Source: an uncultured bacterium (GTDB lineage Bacteria > Pseudomonadota > Alphaproteobacteria > CAISDR01). From it: a stretch of 9,684 bases of DNA. A program made the translations under genes and the position numbers. Below, piece by piece: positions 6,438 to 9,684 of the stretch (positions are counted from its first letter, which is position 1; each line of letters opens with the position of its first letter). Where the stretch lies: assembly GCA_903884125.1 (NCBI GenBank), contig CAISDR010000275.1:1-9684 (forward strand), read 5' to 3'. The notes under the pieces are model-generated. The model was not told the DNA's origin, did no database searches, and was given only the letters and a program-made list of their open reading frames with translations.

Positions 6438-9400
6438 ATGGGTCAACTTACAGTGCACCGGGTTCTGGTCGCCAATCGGGGTGAAATTGCCCTTCGCATC
6501 GCACGGACCCTGCGCGATCTTGATCACGAGCCAGTAATGGTGGCCGAAGTCGGGGCCAACACGCCTCCGCATGCGCTGCCGGGCGCTGATATTGAATATC
6601 TAAACGGCCGGGGGGTTGCTGCCTATCTTGACGGGCCGGATATCATCGCCGCCGCTTTGCGCCGCAAATGTGACAGCATTCATCCCGGCTATGGCTTTCT
6701 GAGCGAGAATGCGGACTTTGCCCAACAGGTTCATGATGCGGGACTTATTTTCATCGGTCCCAAACCGGCCACCCTGTCGATGCTGGGCGATAAGGCCAAG
6801 GCCCGCATGCTGGCGCGTTCATTGGGCGTGCCGGTTTTGCAGGGTACGGGCGGTGGCGTCAATTTGGCCCAGGCTGGAGCCTTTTTCACAAGCCTGCCCA
6901 AAGGTTCAGCGGTCATGGTCAAGGCCGTGGCCGGTGGCGGCGGACGGGGCATGCGGATCGTGCGCCATGTTGATGAACTGGCCGATGCCTTTGCCCGATG
7001 CGAATCCGAAGCGCGCACGGCATTTGGTAATGGCGCGTTATATCTTGAACAACTGATGGAGAATGCCCGCCATATCGAAGTTCAGATTGCCGGGGATGCG
7101 ACCGGCCAGGTGGTTCATTTTTTTGATCGCGACTGTTCCTTGCAACGACGTCAGCAGAAAATTCTCGAAATCGCCCCCGCACCGGCTTTGCCAGCTGCAC
7201 TTGCTGACCAACTATATCTGGCAGCCAAAAAAATTGCCGCCGGTGTGGATTATCTGAACCTTGGCACGATTGAATTTCTGGTCGATGTGGCGCGCGGTGA
7301 ATTTGTTTTTCTGGAGGCTAATCCGCGCCTGCAGGTGGAACATACCATCACCGAGGCTGTAACCGGAACCGATCTGGTCGCGCTGCAACTGTCTCTGGCT
7401 CGGGGATGTACGCTGGCATCACTTAACCTGACACAGGATGAAATCAGGCGGCCAAGGGGATTTGCCATCCAGGCCCGCATTACCGCCGAGGCCGTCAATC
7501 GTCAGGGTGAATTCAGGGCAGGCGTGGGCGTGATCAGCACATTTGCACCCGCCGGTGGGCCAGGTGTCCGTACCGATTCCGCGTGTGCAGTTGGTCAACA
7601 GATCGATCCAACTTTCGATCCGCTGCTGGCAAAACTGATCGTCTATCAGCCTGACGGTGCTCTGGGACTTGCCCTGCGCCGCATGATACGGGCCATGGAT
7701 GAATTTGCGCTGACCGGTGTTCCGACCAATCTGGCATTCCTGGGCGCCCTTGCCCGACGCAGCGAACTGGCATCCGGATCATTTGATACCGGGTTTGTGG
7801 AACGCCATGCGGCCGAACTAGGTTCGATTGCTTTTGCCCATGAACCAGCGACAAGCCGCACGGATTCACCGGCTCCGACGGGTACGACGGCCATCACAGC
7901 GCCCATGGCTGGAAAGGTTGGACTGGTTGAGGCAACCCAGGGCGCCAGCATTACCAAGGGGCAGACGCTGGTCATTCTTGAGGCCATGAAAATGGAACAT
8001 GTGATCGCGGCGACGGTTTCGGGTCTGATCGAACGTATCGATGTTGCCAATGGCGCAATTGTTGATGAAGGTCAGCCATTGGTGTTCATCCACCCGGATG
8101 AACATCAGGACATGTCTCAACAGCATGATGTCGCCATCGATCTTGATTACATTCGCGCGGATCTGGCAGGATTTCTGGCACGCCGCGACCTGTTGCAGGA
8201 CAGGGCACGGCCCGAGGCGATGGCCAAGCGGCACGCCCGTGGCCTGCGTTCCGCCCGCGAAAATCTCGACGATCTTTTTGATCCCGGATCATTCATTGAA
8301 TATGGCGGTTTCGCCATTGCCGCCCAGCGGCGACGGCGCACGCTGGATGACCTGACGGCCAATACGCCAGCCGATGGTATGATCGCCGGCCTTGGTACCA
8401 TCAACGCCTCAAGCTTTGGCGAGGAAACGGCACGCTGCATGGGCGTCGCCTATGATTTCACGGTTCTGGCTGGCACACAGGGCTTCCAGAATCATCGCAA
8501 GAAAGATCGGGTTTTTGATCTGGCGGAACAATGGAAGCTGCCAGTCGTATTATTTGCCGAAGGCGGTGGCGGCAGGCCGGGGGATGTGGATTCGCCCGGT
8601 GTTGCCGGTCTGGATGTACCCAGTTTTGCCCAATGGGCGAAACTGTCGGGTCTGGTCCCGCGTCTGGCGATAACTGCCGGACGCTGTTTTGCGGGCAATG
8701 CAGCGCTTTTGGGCTGTGCGGATACCATCATTGCGACCAGAGACAGCAATATCGGCATGGGTGGCCAGGCAATGATTGAAGGTGGAGGTCTGGGCGTGTT
8801 CCCACCTGAAGCAATCGGGCCTGCCGACCAGCTTTTCAAAAATGGCGTGATTGATCTGCTGGTGGATGACGAAGCCCAGGCGGTGGTGGCGGCAAAAAAA
8901 TACATGGCATTTTTTCAGGGCCGGACAAGGGAATGGACCGCTCCCGACCCACGGCTGTTGCGGTCGGTCATTCCCGAAAACCGTCTCAGAGCCTATGATA
9001 TTCGCAAGGTGATTGCGGGCCTGTGTGATCTGGGATCGGTTCTTGAATTGCGGGCGGGATATGGTGACGGGATGATAACCGCGCTGGTCAGGATCGAAGG
9101 CAACGCCTTTGGTCTCATTGCTAATAATCCCATGCATCTGGGCGGGGCCATTGATGGCGACGGGGCGGACAAGGCTGCGCGGTTCATGCAATTATGCGAC
9201 GGCTTCGGGCTGCCGATTATCTCGCTTTGCGATACGCCGGGCTTTATGGTCGGACCGGATATAGAAGCAAAAGCGCAGGTGCGCCGTGTCAGCCGGATGT
9301 TTGTGGTTGGTGCCAGTTTGCGTGTGCCGGTTTTCACCGTCGTCCTGCGCAAAGGTTATGGTCTGGGCGCGCAGGCCATGGCGGCAGGCGGATTTCACGC

Positions 9401-9684
9401 ACCGTTCTTTACCATTTCCTGGCCAACGGGTGAATTTGGCGGCATGGGGCTTGAAGGCGCGGTCAGGCTTGGCTACCGCAAGGAGCTGGAGGCTGAGACC
9501 GACGAGATTGCCCGCAAGGCGCTTTACGACAAGCTGGTTACCCGCCTCTACGACGGTGGCAAGGCTTTGTCCATGGCATCCCATTTCGAGATTGATGCGG
9601 TCATCGACCCGATTGAAACCCGCCAATGGCTGTTGCGGGGGGTCAAATCCGTACCGAAAATGACAGGTGATGCTGTTCGGCACC
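6438..9684 (+). CDS. Single-chain biotin-dependent acyl-CoA carboxylase (long-chain acyl-CoA carboxylase type), 3' end beyond window
   Basis: One frame stays open from ATG 6438 to the right edge, 1082 codons with no stop. Residues about 5-450 are a biotin carboxylase: VLVANRGEIALRIA at 10-23, the ATP-grasp glycine loop KAVAGGGGRGMRIV at 162-175, RHIEVQI at 211-217, RDCSLQRRQQK at 231-241, and the catalytic FLEANPRLQVEH at 291-302 (Glu293, Asn295, Arg297, Glu301). Residues about 485-552 are the biotin carrier domain, with biotin Lys518 in EAMKMEH. Residues about 570-1082 are a two-part carboxyltransferase: the N-terminal part includes GMGGQAMIEGGGLG at 773-786, and the C-terminal part includes CDTPGFMVG at 931-939 and RKGYGLGAQAMAAGG at 971-985. 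The enzyme fixes bicarbonate onto biotin with ATP and transfers it to an acyl-CoA in the cytoplasm. Most bacterial relatives split these parts between two or more chains; this layout and length fit the single-chain long-chain acyl-CoA carboxylases of about 1,100 residues, so probably only a few codons are missing. The acyl-CoA substrate cannot be read from sequence. Confidence 0.92.
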   Translation, partial: MGQLTVHRVLVANRGEIALRIARTLRDLDHEPVMVAEVGANTPPHALPGADIEYLNGRGVAAYLDGPDIIAAALRRKCDSIHPGYGFLSENADFAQQVHDAGLIFIGPKPATLSMLGDKAKARMLARSLGVPVLQGTGGGVNLAQAGAFFTSLPKGSAVMVKAVAGGGGRGMRIVRHVDELADAFARCESEARTAFGNGALYLEQLMENARHIEVQIAGDATGQVVHFFDRDCSLQRRQQKILEIAPAPALPAALADQLYLAAKKIAAGVDYLNLGTIEFLVDVARGEFVFLEANPRLQVEHTITEAVTGTDLVALQLSLARGCTLASLNLTQDEIRRPRGFAIQARITAEAVNRQGEFRAGVGVISTFAPAGGPGVRTDSACAVGQQIDPTFDPLLAKLIVYQPDGALGLALRRMIRAMDEFALTGVPTNLAFLGALARRSELASGSFDTGFVERHAAELGSIAFAHEPATSRTDSPAPTGTTAITAPMAGKVGLVEATQGASITKGQTLVILEAMKMEHVIAATVSGLIERIDVANGAIVDEGQPLVFIHPDEHQDMSQQHDVAIDLDYIRADLAGFLARRDLLQDRARPEAMAKRHARGLRSARENLDDLFDPGSFIEYGGFAIAAQRRRRTLDDLTANTPADGMIAGLGTINASSFGEETARCMGVAYDFTVLAGTQGFQNHRKKDRVFDLAEQWKLPVVLFAEGGGGRPGDVDSPGVAGLDVPSFAQWAKLSGLVPRLAITAGRCFAGNAALLGCADTIIATRDSNIGMGGQAMIEGGGLGVFPPEAIGPADQLFKNGVIDLLVDDEAQAVVAAKKYMAFFQGRTREWTAPDPRLLRSVIPENRLRAYDIRKVIAGLCDLGSVLELRAGYGDGMITALVRIEGNAFGLIANNPMHLGGAIDGDGADKAARFMQLCDGFGLPIISLCDTPGFMVGPDIEAKAQVRRVSRMFVVGASLRVPVFTVVLRKGYGLGAQAMAAGGFHAPFFTISWPTGEFGGMGLEGAVRLGYRKELEAETDEIARKALYDKLVTRLYDGGKALSMASHFEIDAVIDPIETRQWLLRGVKSVPKMTGDAVRH

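Noticed and set aside
8550..9191. 213-codon minus-strand open frame within the carboxyltransferase region
   Set aside because: The plus strand here encodes conserved carboxyltransferase motifs in an unbroken frame. The antisense product has no recognisable features.
9192..9683. 163-codon minus-strand open frame near the right edge
   Set aside because: It is antisense to the conserved C-terminal carboxyltransferase part, which includes CDTPGF and RKGYGLGAQ.

Overview
The window looks like chromosomal DNA of an alphaproteobacterium of moderate GC content. This rests on the soxBDAG gene order, the style of the proteins, and GC by eye slightly above one half; a marine lineage is possible but is only a guess. 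It is densely coding. I see no RNA genes, mobile elements, CRISPR arrays or long repeats.

Layout: positions 1-6271 form one minus-strand operon, read right to left as soxB (6271-5024), soxD (5014-4760), soxA (4763-1842), soxG (1849-1325), then a flavoprotein of the dimethylglycine/sarcosine dehydrogenase family (1311 to beyond the left edge). Gaps are 9 and 13 nt and overlaps are 4 and 8 nt. Each gene after soxB has a readable Shine-Dalgarno sequence. Positions 6272-6437 hold a divergent control region. From 6438 to the right edge, on the plus strand, runs one open frame of at least 1082 codons: a single-chain biotin-dependent acyl-CoA carboxylase with biotin carboxylase, biotin carrier and carboxyltransferase parts in one polypeptide.

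How the genes work together: SoxBDAG is the heterotetrameric sarcosine oxidase. It oxidatively demethylates sarcosine to glycine and passes the one-carbon unit to tetrahydrofolate. The distal flavoprotein carries the N-terminal half, including the probable covalent-FAD histidine, of the enzymes that demethylate dimethylglycine or sarcosine. The operon therefore probably encodes consecutive N-demethylation steps from dimethylglycine to glycine, as in glycine betaine or choline catabolism. The divergent carboxylase resembles the long-chain acyl-CoA carboxylase type and has no obvious metabolic link to the operon; the two share only the control region.

I did not find a clearly new system. The points most worth checking are the pairing of the two demethylating enzymes in one operon, the divergent single-chain carboxylase, a six-codon mini-ORF with a strong Shine-Dalgarno just before soxB, and the uncertain soxB start.
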